Of a DNA stretch of 64,000 nucleotides, positions 24,441 to 33,170 are shown in pieces. Numbering within the stretch: position 1 is the stretch's first letter; each line of letters begins with the position of its first letter. Under the pieces are notes generated by a model that was not told where the DNA came from, did no database searches, and saw nothing but the letters and a program-made list of their open reading frames with translations. The translations under genes and the position numbers were made by a program. Source of the DNA: Gimesia maris (lineage in GTDB: Bacteria; Planctomycetota; Planctomycetia; Planctomycetales; Planctomycetaceae); NCBI RefSeq assembly GCF_008298035.1, contig NZ_CP042910.1, positions 5,905,001 to 5,969,000 of the forward strand. Direction: 5' to 3'.

Positions 24441-25139
24441 TCATATTGAAATCGCGGGAAGTTTCAACCTGGTCCGGCAGGTATCCAGAATAACGCGAGT
24501 GGCGCTGGCCCCGACGCGGCTCACTCCCAGATCACGAACTTCAAGAAGCTGATCCAGCGTTCGGATGCCGCCTGCCGCTTTGATCTGCACCCGATCTGGA
24601 CTGTGTTCCCGCATCAACTTCAAATCATCTAATGTCGCGCCTCCGGTACCATAACCGGTCGAGGTTTTCACCCAGTCCGCCCCCAGGCCCGCACAGATAC
24701 GACACAGCTCGATCTTCTGATCATTGGTCAGGTAACAGTTCTCAAAAATCACTTTGATTTTCTGGCCTGCCTGGTGCGCAACTCTGGTAATCGCTCCAAT
24801 TTCGTTCTCGACGTATTTCCAGTCACCGCTGAGTACCCGCGAAAGATTGACGACCATGTCCAGTTCTTCACAACCATCCTCAATCGCCTGTTCTGCTTCT
24901 CGCTGTTTCATAATCAGCGTATGTCCGCCATGCGGAAAGCCAATGGTCGTGCTGGGATGGACAGTAGAGTGCTCCAGTATCTCGGCACACCGCTTAAGGT
25001 AAAAAGGCATAATACACACACTCGCCACATCATAAGCCAGTGCCAGCTGACAGCCTGCTTCCAGCTCCGGAACCGTCAATATGGGACTCAACAGCGAGTG
25101 ATCGATCATCTTTGAAATTTTTTTGAACTGGTCTTCCAT
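24441..25139 (-). CDS. deoC: Deoxyribose-phosphate aldolase
   Basis: 232 residues from the ATG at 25139, the family length; the frame from 25253 adds 38 non-homologous residues that run into the upstream gene. TIM barrel with MIDHSLLSPILTVPELE at the start, the ASVCIMPFYLKR strand, TTIGFPHGG, and the Schiff-base lysine in DWVKTSTGYGTGGAT, followed by IKAAGGIRTLDQLLE for phosphate binding. It cleaves 2-deoxyribose 5-phosphate to glyceraldehyde 3-phosphate and acetaldehyde in deoxynucleoside breakdown. The start is 11 bases after the stop of the TIM-barrel gene, so the two form an operon. Confidence 0.94.
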   Translation of the reverse strand: MEDQFKKISKMIDHSLLSPILTVPELEAGCQLALAYDVASVCIMPFYLKRCAEILEHSTVHPSTTIGFPHGGHTLIMKQREAEQAIEDGCEELDMVVNLSRVLSGDWKYVENEIGAITRVAHQAGQKIKVIFENCYLTNDQKIELCRICAGLGADWVKTSTGYGTGGATLDDLKLMREHSPDRVQIKAAGGIRTLDQLLEVRDLGVSRVGASATRVILDTCRTRLKLPAISI

Positions 25140-25150
25140 GAGCTTTACTC

Positions 25151-26068
25151 TCAACAGGGAATATAATTTCGCAGGTAAGTATGACACTGTCTCAACGCAG
25201 CCAGGCACGATTCTGTGGAACCTTCGTAGGCGCGATCTTCCACTTCGACGCACACCGGTCCCTGATAACCAATTTCATTCAGTTGTGAAAAAAAACTGCC
25301 CCAGTCAACCTGGCCCAGCCCCGGTAACTTGGGGGTATGATATTCCAGGGGACAGGCCATAATTCCCACCTGGTTCAGCCGATGCTGATCGACGCGGACA
25401 TCTTTTGCATGCACATGGAAGATCCGATCGGCAAAGTCACGAATGGGAGCCACATAATCCATCTGCATCCACACCAGATGGGAAGGATCATAATTCAGAC
25501 CGAAATACTCGCTTGGAATATCCGCATACATCCGCCGCCAGATGGCAGGTGTGCAGGCCAGGTTTTTCCCGCCCGGCCATTCATCCTGGGTAAATGACAT
25601 GGGACAGTTTTCGATTCCAACGCGCACCTGCTGCTGTTCGGCATGTTGAATTATCTCAGGCCAGGTTTGCAGAAAACGAGGCCAGTTCTCATCGACCGAC
25701 TTTTTCCAGTCTCGCCCGATGAAAGTATTCATGCGATTGATTCCCAGTTTTTCCGAGGCGGTAATCACCTTTTGAATATGCTCCACATACTTACCGGCTA
25801 CTTCCAGATCGGGACAGAGAGGATTCGGATAATAGCCCAGCGCACTGATCTCGATTCCGAATTCGTCGGAGAGCTGTGAAATCGTCTCGACATCCGAATC
25901 GGTAAACTGCTCTGCAGAAATATGTGTAATTCCTGCATAGCGACGGGAATCGTTTCCCTCAGGCCAGCACATGACTTCAACACAGTCATAGCCAATCTCT
26001 GCAGCCGCCTGAAATACCCCGCGCAGATCATAATCTGGTAAAATAGCCGTCACAAAACCCAGTTGCAT
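25151..26068 (-). CDS. Sugar phosphate isomerase/epimerase family TIM-barrel protein
   Basis: 305 residues from the ATG at 26068, where the barrel begins ([15 protein letters not shown]) behind a purine-rich GGGAGAAACAGAG; the longer frame adds 25 residues without family support. Xylose-isomerase-like AP-endonuclease-2 fold: [47 protein letters not shown] with a metal-ligand Glu, [13 protein letters not shown] with Asp/His, [12 protein letters not shown] and [13 protein letters not shown]. The usual Glu-Asp/His-His-Glu metal set is therefore present. Operon with deoC. Likely a sugar or polyol isomerase; the substrate cannot be told from sequence. Confidence 0.85.
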   Translation of the reverse strand: MQLGFVTAILPDYDLRGVFQAAAEIGYDCVEVMCWPEGNDSRRYAGITHISAEQFTDSDVETISQLSDEFGIEISALGYYPNPLCPDLEVAGKYVEHIQKVITASEKLGINRMNTFIGRDWKKSVDENWPRFLQTWPEIIQHAEQQQVRVGIENCPMSFTQDEWPGGKNLACTPAIWRRMYADIPSEYFGLNYDPSHLVWMQMDYVAPIRDFADRIFHVHAKDVRVDQHRLNQVGIMACPLEYHTPKLPGLGQVDWGSFFSQLNEIGYQGPVCVEVEDRAYEGSTESCLAALRQCHTYLRNYIPC

Positions 26069-26251
26069 TCTCTGTTTCTCCCTGCTGCTCCTGTGATATG
26101 TCATTTCGGAAGTTTCCTGCTCCGAGACTGATATCATAAGCAACTAAGGAGAACAGGTCTACAACCGGAAACAGAAACGGCCAGGCCTGTTGCGACTGGA
26201 ACGGGACGGGTGGAAGGTTTCATGGCTGAATCAAGCGAACAGCAGGCGAGC

Positions 26252-26674
26252 TTACCAGATCTCTTTCAGGTTGAATTCGTAAGCCTGCATACGACGTCCC
26301 GCTTCGAATTCTTCCGGGGCTTCCGCCAAAACGCGGACCCAGACGCGCTCGCCTTCATACATCCCTTCGATGGAGATATGACAACCCAACTGATCATCAT
26401 AGTCGACGGGCAATGCCTGCCAGTATAAAGACTCGACTTCCTCAAATATTTCACCCAGTTTGAGGATATTGAAGCAGAACTTGGAAGGTGCCAGTACACC
26501 ATCCCATTCACCACCGACAATCTCAGTACTGGAAGCAAATAATGTCACTTCCCACTCGTTGCGACTGCCGTTGTGGAAAAAATGACATCCGATCGGCGAA
26601 AGCATATCGACATCGTACATCAGAGATGCCACTTGATTTGCCATTGTTTTCAGCCATGAAGGTGGGGCAGGCAT
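26252..26674 (-). CDS. Conserved hypothetical protein
   Basis: 140 residues; M11 (26644) is an alternative start and no ribosome site favours either. No signal peptide or membrane helix, so probably cytosolic. It reads SPIGCHFFHNGSRNEWEVTLFA, VGGEWDGVLAPSKFCFNI, ESLYWQALPVDYDDQLGCHI, SIEGMYEGERVWVRVLAEAP. The mix of aromatic and acidic residues suggests a compact alpha/beta domain. I have seen similar proteins only as planctomycete hypotheticals. It stands alone, with over 150 bases on each side. Function unknown. Confidence 0.65.
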   Translation of the reverse strand: MPAPPSWLKTMANQVASLMYDVDMLSPIGCHFFHNGSRNEWEVTLFASSTEIVGGEWDGVLAPSKFCFNILKLGEIFEEVESLYWQALPVDYDDQLGCHISIEGMYEGERVWVRVLAEAPEEFEAGRRMQAYEFNLKEIW

Positions 26675-27138
26675 CTGAAGTATTCAATCTAGTAACTGGT
26701 CTGGAAGTTGGGAGAATCATTTTAACTGCGCTGTAAATCAATTGACACAGGAACTAAGACAATGCCAGATCATGCGAATTTTACACGACTATCTGCTTCC
26801 CGGTATCAGTGCAACTGATTTCTAATTGATTGAGGTGCCTTGCCCGTGGCTGCATCAGAGTCAGCCTGTATTTCATTCTGCAAGACGGCAATCAAGCGAA
26901 GATTCAATAGTGAGTGATTACGGCTAAAGACGTACAGAAACACTTTCGAATATCCGATTCCCCAACCAATGACGCAAAAAAAGTGCCAAATTGAGTCAGC
27001 TAACCGGATTAGTGATTTATACTGATTTGAGAATCAATATTATTTCAATATAGGGCAGCTTTAGTTCTGAATGTGTTTTATCTCACAAGAGATTTATCAA
27101 GTAAATAAGCAGTAAACCCGACACGTGAGATAGTGTGT
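26675..27138. other. Non-coding gap
   Basis: About 460 AT-rich bases upstream of the hypothetical gene and downstream of the tad operon. No reading frame, tRNA or repeat was recognised apart from the tad terminator that starts at 27139. Confidence 0.4.
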
Positions 27139-27184
27139 AAAAAAAATAAACACCTTTGATTTACAGAATGTTCAAAGGTGTTTA
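27139..27184 (-). terminator. Terminator of the tad operon
   Basis: TAAACACCTTTGA (27147-27159) and TCAAAGGTGTTTA (27172-27184) form a perfect 13-base stem with a 12-base loop. On the minus strand it is followed by a run of eight T residues, a textbook terminator after tadC. Confidence 0.92.
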
Positions 27185-27223
27185 CGTTTTGATGTTTTCA
27201 GGAAACAGTTCTGAAGATGCAGT

Positions 27224-28150
27224 TCAACTTGTCAGCAGGCCATTGATCATCATAATCGCGGCGGGCCCGACCAGGACCACAAAGATACCCGGAAAAATAA
27301 ACAATACCAGCGGAAAGATCATCTTAACGGCAGTCATCGCAGCCTGCTCTTCGGCCAGTTGACTTCGTTTCACTCGCATACTGTCCGACTGCACGCGTAA
27401 AGCCTGGGCAATCGACGAACCGAATTTGTCGGCCTGGATCAGAATCGCCGCCAAAGCCCGCATATCATCGACCCCACTGCGAATCCCCAGATCATGCAGC
27501 ACTTCCCTGCGGGGGCGCCCCATCTGTAACTGCAGATTACACAAGGCAAACTCACTGCACACATCAGGTGCGGTTTCTTCCAGTTCCTCAGAAACCCGTC
27601 GCATCGCAGCGTCCAGTCCCAGCCCCGCCTCCACACATACCACCAGCAGGTCCAGCGCATCGGGCAGAGACAGAAAAATGCGTTCGACACGCCCTTTAAT
27701 CAACAGACGCAACGCAATCTCCGGGAGATAAAAGCCGATCCCCCCGGCAATCACCAGCGAAGTCCAGCCATTTTGAGTCATCCCAAAGTTATAAAAACCG
27801 TAACCCGAGCCCAGCACCACCCCCAGGAGACCTAATGCGACTTTTAACGAGAGAAAGATCGAAGGAGCCGCTTCTGAATTATAACCGGCGTTCGCCAGTC
27901 GCACTTTTAACTGATTTTCTTCCAGTTCTGATTTTGGTGTTAATGCCTTCGAAAGCGCAGGAGCCGCTTTTTCAAATAACGAACTGGCGGAATTCGCATC
28001 CTCGGGATTATTTCGCAGATGGGGATTCCGTAATTCATCCAGCCGCGCATTGGCACGTGAATGATCGAAATTCAGTTTGTTGATCAGGGCAATCACACCC
28101 ACAATCACCATTCCGAAAATAGCCCATGGTAATAATTGAACAAAATCCAT
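27224..28150 (-). CDS. tadC: Tad/type II secretion inner-membrane platform protein TadC
   Basis: 308 residues from the second ATG (28150), which has CTGGAG 10 bases ahead; the first ATG at 28171 is less well placed. A first helix (about 4-22) precedes a cytoplasmic part; helices follow at about 100-120 and 127-150. The T2SF domain contains LSLPDALDLLVVCVEAGLGL, where the acidic pair is conserved, DVCSEFALCNLQLQMGRPRR, GVDDMRALAAILIQADKFGS and AEEQAAMTAVKMIFPLVLFI. TadC and TadB form the platform that the TadA ATPase drives to assemble pilin-like filaments. Last gene of tadA-tadB-tadC. Confidence 0.9.
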   Translation of the reverse strand: MDFVQLLPWAIFGMVIVGVIALINKLNFDHSRANARLDELRNPHLRNNPEDANSASSLFEKAAPALSKALTPKSELEENQLKVRLANAGYNSEAAPSIFLSLKVALGLLGVVLGSGYGFYNFGMTQNGWTSLVIAGGIGFYLPEIALRLLIKGRVERIFLSLPDALDLLVVCVEAGLGLDAAMRRVSEELEETAPDVCSEFALCNLQLQMGRPRREVLHDLGIRSGVDDMRALAAILIQADKFGSSIAQALRVQSDSMRVKRSQLAEEQAAMTAVKMIFPLVLFIFPGIFVVLVGPAAIMMINGLLTS

Positions 28151-28242
28151 GTTTAAATCTCCAGCATTCAACGAAGCAAAACAGTATTCACATTATTTCA
28201 GAAATCAATTTACGAGGTACATCCCGAGGTATCTCTGCCTGG

Positions 28243-29214
28243 TCAGATTTTGATGTTGACAATCTTCTTAATCCACAATGCACCCAGTACCTGCAGGACG
28301 ATACCACCGGCAATCATTTTTCGTCCCAGTTCATCTGTAAACAGGAGCATCACATAATCAGGGTTCAGGTAATACACAGCAAAGAACAACGCGATAGGCA
28401 AAGCCATCAGCACAACTCCACTGATACGACCTTCCCCGGTCAAAGCCTGGACCTGACCCATAATCTTAAAGCGCTGCCTGATGATGTAACCGATTTTGTC
28501 CAGAATTTCAGCCAGGTCTCCCCCGGCCTGTCTCTGGATGACAACGGCTGTTACGAAAAATTTCAAATCCAGGTTTGGCATTCGCGTGAGCATGTTTTTC
28601 AATGCTTCTCCAATGGGAATCCCCAGATTCTGTTCTTCATAAGCTAATGCGAATTCCGTTGAAATCGGTGGCGGCATTTCCTGAACCACAACACTGAGCC
28701 CGGAGGAAAGGCTGTGCCCGGAACGTAACGCACGCCCTACCAGTTCCAGTGCATCAGGTAACTGTTGACCAAATTTTTTGAATCGCCGGTTGCGACGGAA
28801 CAGCAGCCACATAAACGGTAATACCCCGGTGCCCAATGCAGCCACAGGGCAAAAAGGACCAGGTGCATTCGTAAACCAGGCAGCAGCAAAACCCATTGAA
28901 CCGGTAACAGCGGTCATTAATAGAAATGTATCTGCTTTAAAAGGCGCTTCTGCCTGTTCCAGCAGCAACTTGATATTTCCAAACTTATCAAATAAGTGTG
29001 CGACCTGATCAGACAGGCTGTTTAAGCCTCCCTTCACAAATTCTTCTTTGAGTAACGAGGCTGATTCTTCCGACGATTTCTTTTTACCGGTTATGACAGC
29101 CAGTCGATCTTCTGCCTTGCTGGACGAAAAATCCTTGATGACAAAGATGACGGCTCCTGCAAAAGCCATCATTCCCAGAAATGCAGCGATGGAGATGATA
29201 AGTGTCTGATCCAT
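28243..29214 (-). CDS. tadB: Tad/type II secretion inner-membrane platform protein TadB
   Basis: 323 residues. The ATG follows AAGGT with a 9-base spacer. One membrane helix at the N-terminus (about 3-28), two in the middle (about 92-110, 116-135), and two at the end (about 265-285, 298-318). The T2SF domain has QQLPDALELVGRALRSGHSL, STEFALAYEEQNLGIPIGEA, LDLKFFVTAVVIQRQAGGDL and ILDKIGYIIRQRFKI, all typical of TadB. It lies between tadA (61 bases upstream) and tadC (92 bases downstream). Confidence 0.92.
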   Translation of the reverse strand: MDQTLIISIAAFLGMMAFAGAVIFVIKDFSSSKAEDRLAVITGKKKSSEESASLLKEEFVKGGLNSLSDQVAHLFDKFGNIKLLLEQAEAPFKADTFLLMTAVTGSMGFAAAWFTNAPGPFCPVAALGTGVLPFMWLLFRRNRRFKKFGQQLPDALELVGRALRSGHSLSSGLSVVVQEMPPPISTEFALAYEEQNLGIPIGEALKNMLTRMPNLDLKFFVTAVVIQRQAGGDLAEILDKIGYIIRQRFKIMGQVQALTGEGRISGVVLMALPIALFFAVYYLNPDYVMLLFTDELGRKMIAGGIVLQVLGALWIKKIVNIKI

Positions 29215-29275
29215 CTCGGATTACCTTTATCGTTTGAAAAGTCGTGTTTTAAGTCTTATCGAAACAGAATTGATA

Positions 29276-30583
29276 TCAGCCCTGTAATACGCGATTGGCA
29301 AACAGATTCCCTGGCAGTCGAATTCCGGCAGCCTCCAGTCGATCCATGAAAGCAGGTCGTACACCGGTCGCTTCAAAATGACCATAGGCTCTGCCGTCCG
29401 CGTCAATACCATCCTGTACGAACAGAAATATATCCTGCATAATCACGGTGTCCTGCTCCATGTTCAGCACCTCTGTCACGTGGGTTACCTTTCGCGGCCC
29501 CCCCTGCAGACGGTTAACCTGAATGATCAGATCCACTGCGGAAGCAAACTGTTGCCTTAATGCTTTGAGAGGCAGTTCCACTCCGCCCATCGTAATCATG
29601 GTCTCCAGACGGGAAACAGCATCACGAGGAGAGTTGGCGTGAATCGTCGTTAATGAACCTTCGTGACCGGTATTCATTGCCTGCAACATGTCCAGCGATT
29701 CGCCGCCACGACATTCCCCGATGATGATCCGGTCCGGTCGCATACGCAATGCGTTTTTCACCAGGTCCGTTGCGGATATCGCACCACGGCCTTCGATATT
29801 GGGAGGCCGGGTTTCCAGGCGTAAAATATGTTCCTGTTGCAATTGAAGTTCCGCCGCGTCTTCAATCGTAATCACGCGATGGTCACTCTGGATAAATCCG
29901 GATAATGTATTTAACAGTGTCGTTTTACCGGAACCGGTACCACCACTGATGATCGTATTGATTCGCGCTTTAATCGCACCTTCCAGCAGCATGGCGATTT
30001 CCGGTGTGAACGCACCAAACCGCAGCAGATCTTCCAGCCCCAGTGGATTCGATCCGAATTTACGAATCGTTAATGACGGGCCATCCAGAGCCAGCGGAGG
30101 GATGACGGCGTTTAAACGCGAGCCATCAGGCAGGCGGGCGTCGACCAGCGGAGACGTTTCATCGACGCGTCGTCCCACTTTGGAGACGATCCGGTCCAGG
30201 ATCTGCAGCAGATGCTGATTATCGCGGAATACGACACTGGACCGTTCAATCCGACCGTTCTTTTCCACGAAGACATGCTTGGGACCGTTGATCATGATGT
30301 CCGCGATATCCTGATCTTTAAGCAGCAGTTCGAGTGGCCCGAAACCAAAAGTCTCGTCCAGAATCTCTTCGATCAACCGCTCCCGTTCAGAACGGTTTAA
30401 CAGTGGATTTTCGGTATCGCACAAGTGCTCGATGACCAGTCGAATTTCGCGACGCAGTGAATCACCTTCCAGATCACCCACGCGTGACAGGTCCAGTTTC
30501 TCAACCAGTTTGCCATGAATCAGTCGTTTCAGATCATCAAATGCCATATTAGAATCGGCGTGCGAAAAGCCTGTAGCTGCCAT
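29276..30583 (-). CDS. tadA: Tad/CpaF-type secretion ATPase
   Basis: 435 residues from the ATG at 30583, which has AAGGAG 11 bases upstream; a longer frame begins at 30661 without a ribosome site. N-terminal helical region (FDDLKRLIHGKLVEKLDLS), then the ATPase: FGFGPLELLLKDQDIADIMINGP, Walker A GGTGSGKTT, the Asp box VITIEDAAELQL, Walker B-type RPDRIIIGECRGGE and the His box TGHEGSLTTIHAN. This hexameric motor powers Tad pilus assembly. No tadZ, rcpA or pilin gene of Flp type lies in the window, so those parts must be elsewhere or replaced. Confidence 0.95.
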   Translation of the reverse strand: MAATGFSHADSNMAFDDLKRLIHGKLVEKLDLSRVGDLEGDSLRREIRLVIEHLCDTENPLLNRSERERLIEEILDETFGFGPLELLLKDQDIADIMINGPKHVFVEKNGRIERSSVVFRDNQHLLQILDRIVSKVGRRVDETSPLVDARLPDGSRLNAVIPPLALDGPSLTIRKFGSNPLGLEDLLRFGAFTPEIAMLLEGAIKARINTIISGGTGSGKTTLLNTLSGFIQSDHRVITIEDAAELQLQQEHILRLETRPPNIEGRGAISATDLVKNALRMRPDRIIIGECRGGESLDMLQAMNTGHEGSLTTIHANSPRDAVSRLETMITMGGVELPLKALRQQFASAVDLIIQVNRLQGGPRKVTHVTEVLNMEQDTVIMQDIFLFVQDGIDADGRAYGHFEATGVRPAFMDRLEAAGIRLPGNLFANRVLQG

Positions 30584-31031
30584 CTTATTCAAAACTCCTT
30601 GAAGTTGTGTCTTTAATTTAAAAACCAGAATGTTCTGTCCGACTTCGACATCCGTAATCACACCAGCGGTTCAGGCAGGTGTGACAGGGTTTTCAGCTTA
30701 AATTTAGTTCATAAAATGACAGCAAGTCGCCTGAAGAATAAAATGATGCAAAAAAGCAGCATCTCTGCATCAGCCAAAAGCGGACATGCATAACGGTTCT
30801 GTCGATGATGTCCGGTTTAAGCTCTATGACGGTCAATCCGGTTGATCTCATCGCAAACATGATGGAGAATGAGATTGCAGGATTCATCGGCTTTTCCTCC
30901 CTGTGAGGTGGCTTTTCATCAGTGTAAGAGCTGAAAATCAGATTCACCCTGCATACTGTCTGCCGCTCACTGAAAACCAGCAGCAAACATCTCCAGCCGC
31001 ATTACCGCTACAATCCTGAAAAGTAAAAACA
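30584..31031. other. Non-coding gap between divergent tadA and glycosyltransferase genes
   Basis: 448 bases. A 97-codon frame on the minus strand (30693-30986) has no family resemblance and an unlikely composition, so I do not call it. The gap must hold the tad promoter and that of the glycosyltransferase gene; no clear boxes were picked. Confidence 0.4.
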
Positions 31032-32171
31032 TTGCTGCAATTATCAATTATTGTTCCTACTTATTGCGAAGCTGAAAATCTGACGGTCCTCATCCCGCGC
31101 GTAAACCGCGTTCTCACTGAAGCCGAACTGGATGCGGAAATCATTGTAGTCGATGACGACAGCCCGGATGAGACGATACAGGTGTGTGAGAAACTGGCCG
31201 AAAACTGTCCCCTGCGGCTGATTACCCGCAAAAATGAGCGAGGACTCTCGACTGCTGTGATTGCAGGACTGAATGCTGCCTCGGGCGGTATCCTGCTGGT
31301 CATGGATGCAGACCTCTCCCATCCTCCTGAAAAAATACCCGAACTGGTTTCCGCGCTCAATCAGCGGCAGGCGGATTTTGTGATTGGCAGTCGCTATGTC
31401 GAGGGAGGCACAACCGACCAGAGCTGGGGCTGGTTCAGAAAGTGGAATTCCCGGGTGGCCACCTGGTTATCCCGTCCTTTCACCAGTGCTCGAGACCCCC
31501 TGGCCGGTTTCTTCGCGATCAAGAGGCAAACTTACCTGAAGGCTCACCAGATCCTGAATCCCGTCGGGTATAAAATCGGGTTGGAACTCATCGTCAAATG
31601 CCGCTGTCGAAACGTGGTTGAAATTCCGATTGAATTTACAGATCGAGTCGCAGGCTCGAGTAAACTTTCATTCAAAGAGCAACTGCGTTATCTGAAACAT
31701 CTCAAACGACTGTTTGATTTCAAATATCAGAACTATGCCTATTTCACGCAATTCGCACTGATTGGGCTGACGGGTGTCTTCGTGAATCTGCAGATGCTCG
31801 CCCTGCTCTCAAACTGGATGATATCCCCGATCGCAGTGGCATTGGCAATCTGGACCTCCATGAGTACCAACTTCCTGCTCAACCGGAACATCACCTTCTC
31901 ATACGCCAGACATAAACCGTTCCTGAAACAGTACCTGAGCTATTGTGGCAGTTGCCTGACCGGGGCCGTCTTTAACTGGCTGACGACAATGGTCCTGAGC
32001 CGGTCCTTCCAGTTCTTTGAGAAGCGGATCCTGCTGGCGGCATTCATTGGAATTCTGGTCGGCATGGGCTTCAATTTTCTGCTCTGCCGCTATCTGGTTT
32101 TCTCCAAACACAAACCAGAAGCAGAGACAGATACAGCAGCGACCGATAAAGAACTCAGGCGCACAGAGTAA
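31032..32171 (+). CDS. GT2 glycosyltransferase fused to GtrA-type membrane domain (dolichol-phosphate-mannose-synthase-like)
   Basis: 379 residues. The start must be TTG at 31032: an in-frame TGA lies at 31017-31019 and the next ATG falls near residue 90, inside the catalytic domain. GT2 domain, about 1-230: LSIIVPTYCEAENL, IIVVDDDSPDET with the nucleotide-binding Asp, LLVMDADLSHPPE with the metal-binding DAD, FVIGSRYVEGG and SWGWFRKWNSR. A GtrA domain (about 235-360) supplies four membrane helices. Such fusions add sugars from nucleotide donors to polyprenyl phosphate and hand them over the membrane for glycan or glycoprotein synthesis. Acceptor and sugar unknown. Confidence 0.9.
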   Translation: MLQLSIIVPTYCEAENLTVLIPRVNRVLTEAELDAEIIVVDDDSPDETIQVCEKLAENCPLRLITRKNERGLSTAVIAGLNAASGGILLVMDADLSHPPEKIPELVSALNQRQADFVIGSRYVEGGTTDQSWGWFRKWNSRVATWLSRPFTSARDPLAGFFAIKRQTYLKAHQILNPVGYKIGLELIVKCRCRNVVEIPIEFTDRVAGSSKLSFKEQLRYLKHLKRLFDFKYQNYAYFTQFALIGLTGVFVNLQMLALLSNWMISPIAVALAIWTSMSTNFLLNRNITFSYARHKPFLKQYLSYCGSCLTGAVFNWLTTMVLSRSFQFFEKRILLAAFIGILVGMGFNFLLCRYLVFSKHKPEAETDTAATDKELRRTE

Positions 32172-32213
32172 ATACTCCCGTTTCGCAAGAGATGCTTTCC
32201 AGACCGGTCCCTG

Positions 32214-33035
32214 TCAGTCGGGCAGGTCATCCTGCTGTGGAGGCTGACGTTTCTGCTGCTGGGCGACTTTTCTCTGAAACTGCTCAAAGGAATGCGTCAG
32301 CGAATCCAGCAGGCGGGGAATATTCGGTGCTGCCAGATGGACGCGGGCAGACACGCAGGAACGGGGAAAAAACGTTGTGATGAAATCGAACGAAAATTCT
32401 GTTGCCGAGTGTCCAATCCGTACCGCATTCGCATACGTGCCGGACAGCATTTCATCGGGCAGTTTCAATTCATCATACAGTTCTTCCGCTGACGGCGGTT
32501 TCTGGGCAGATTGTACCGGGCTGATTTTGGTTTCCGATGTCTCTTCATTACCGGACTCCGGGGTTCTCGTTTCTCCGACCACTCCTGCCCCGCCAGCAGC
32601 GGCCCCCGATACTGAATCGGCTGTCGGGGAAACAGACTGCTCCGTTTCAGGAGTTTCGATACCTGCCCCGACGTTGATGGATTCAGAGGATCCAGTAACC
32701 GCGGGAGGCAATGGAGTCGGGATGACAGGAGTCCCAAACCGATTTTCATAGTTTGTGAGATTATCGCGGAGTGCGCGTATCATCTGCGGAACGACTCCAA
32801 TCGGGAGCACGACCCGTGCGACGACCTGCTGCGGCGTGGAAATCCGCAACAGAAAATCAAGGATGAATTCATGGCCTCCCTGAAGCACAACAGCGCCCGT
32901 ACTGAAAACGCCGCGTGAGACGCCTTCCGGTACCCGGGCACTGACCTGGGAATGCCTGATTTCCTGCGTATGGCGTTCCGGATTGAATTCGGAAGAATCA
33001 TCATTATTGTCTGCTGGCGTCGGATTATCACTCAT
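32214..33035 (-). CDS. Protein with two DUF3467 domains
   Basis: 273 residues. The first half (about 27-103) reads HSQVSARVPEGVSRGV, GGHEFILDFLLRISTPQQV and ARVVLPIGVVPQMIRALRDN; the second (about 200-258) reads GTYANAVRIGHSATEFSFDF, VSARVHLAAPNIPRLLDSLT. Both follow the DUF3467 pattern (x-E-F-x-x-D-F ... V-x-A-R-V-x-L-x-P). A linker of about 95 residues rich in Ser, Glu, Thr and Pro joins them, and a Gln-rich tail ends the protein. DUF3467 is normally a single domain of about 100 residues of unknown function. No membrane segment. Converges with the glycosyltransferase gene, 42 bases apart. Confidence 0.8.
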   Translation of the reverse strand: MSDNPTPADNNDDSSEFNPERHTQEIRHSQVSARVPEGVSRGVFSTGAVVLQGGHEFILDFLLRISTPQQVVARVVLPIGVVPQMIRALRDNLTNYENRFGTPVIPTPLPPAVTGSSESINVGAGIETPETEQSVSPTADSVSGAAAGGAGVVGETRTPESGNEETSETKISPVQSAQKPPSAEELYDELKLPDEMLSGTYANAVRIGHSATEFSFDFITTFFPRSCVSARVHLAAPNIPRLLDSLTHSFEQFQRKVAQQQKRQPPQQDDLPD

Positions 33036-33170
33036 GGCTACTGTTTCATTCTTTCAGGTTGCTTGACGGTCTCGCGACTCAAAGATCTTGGTTGACAATA
33101 ATCATAGCAGGTTCCGGACGACACTCAGCAAACCAGACAGAGCATTTTGATCATTTCATGCGATCTGATA

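Noticed and set aside
30693..30986. 97-codon frame on the minus strand between tadA and the glycosyltransferase gene
   Set aside because: No family resemblance, no ribosome site, Phe/Cys-rich composition unlike neighbours; probably chance.
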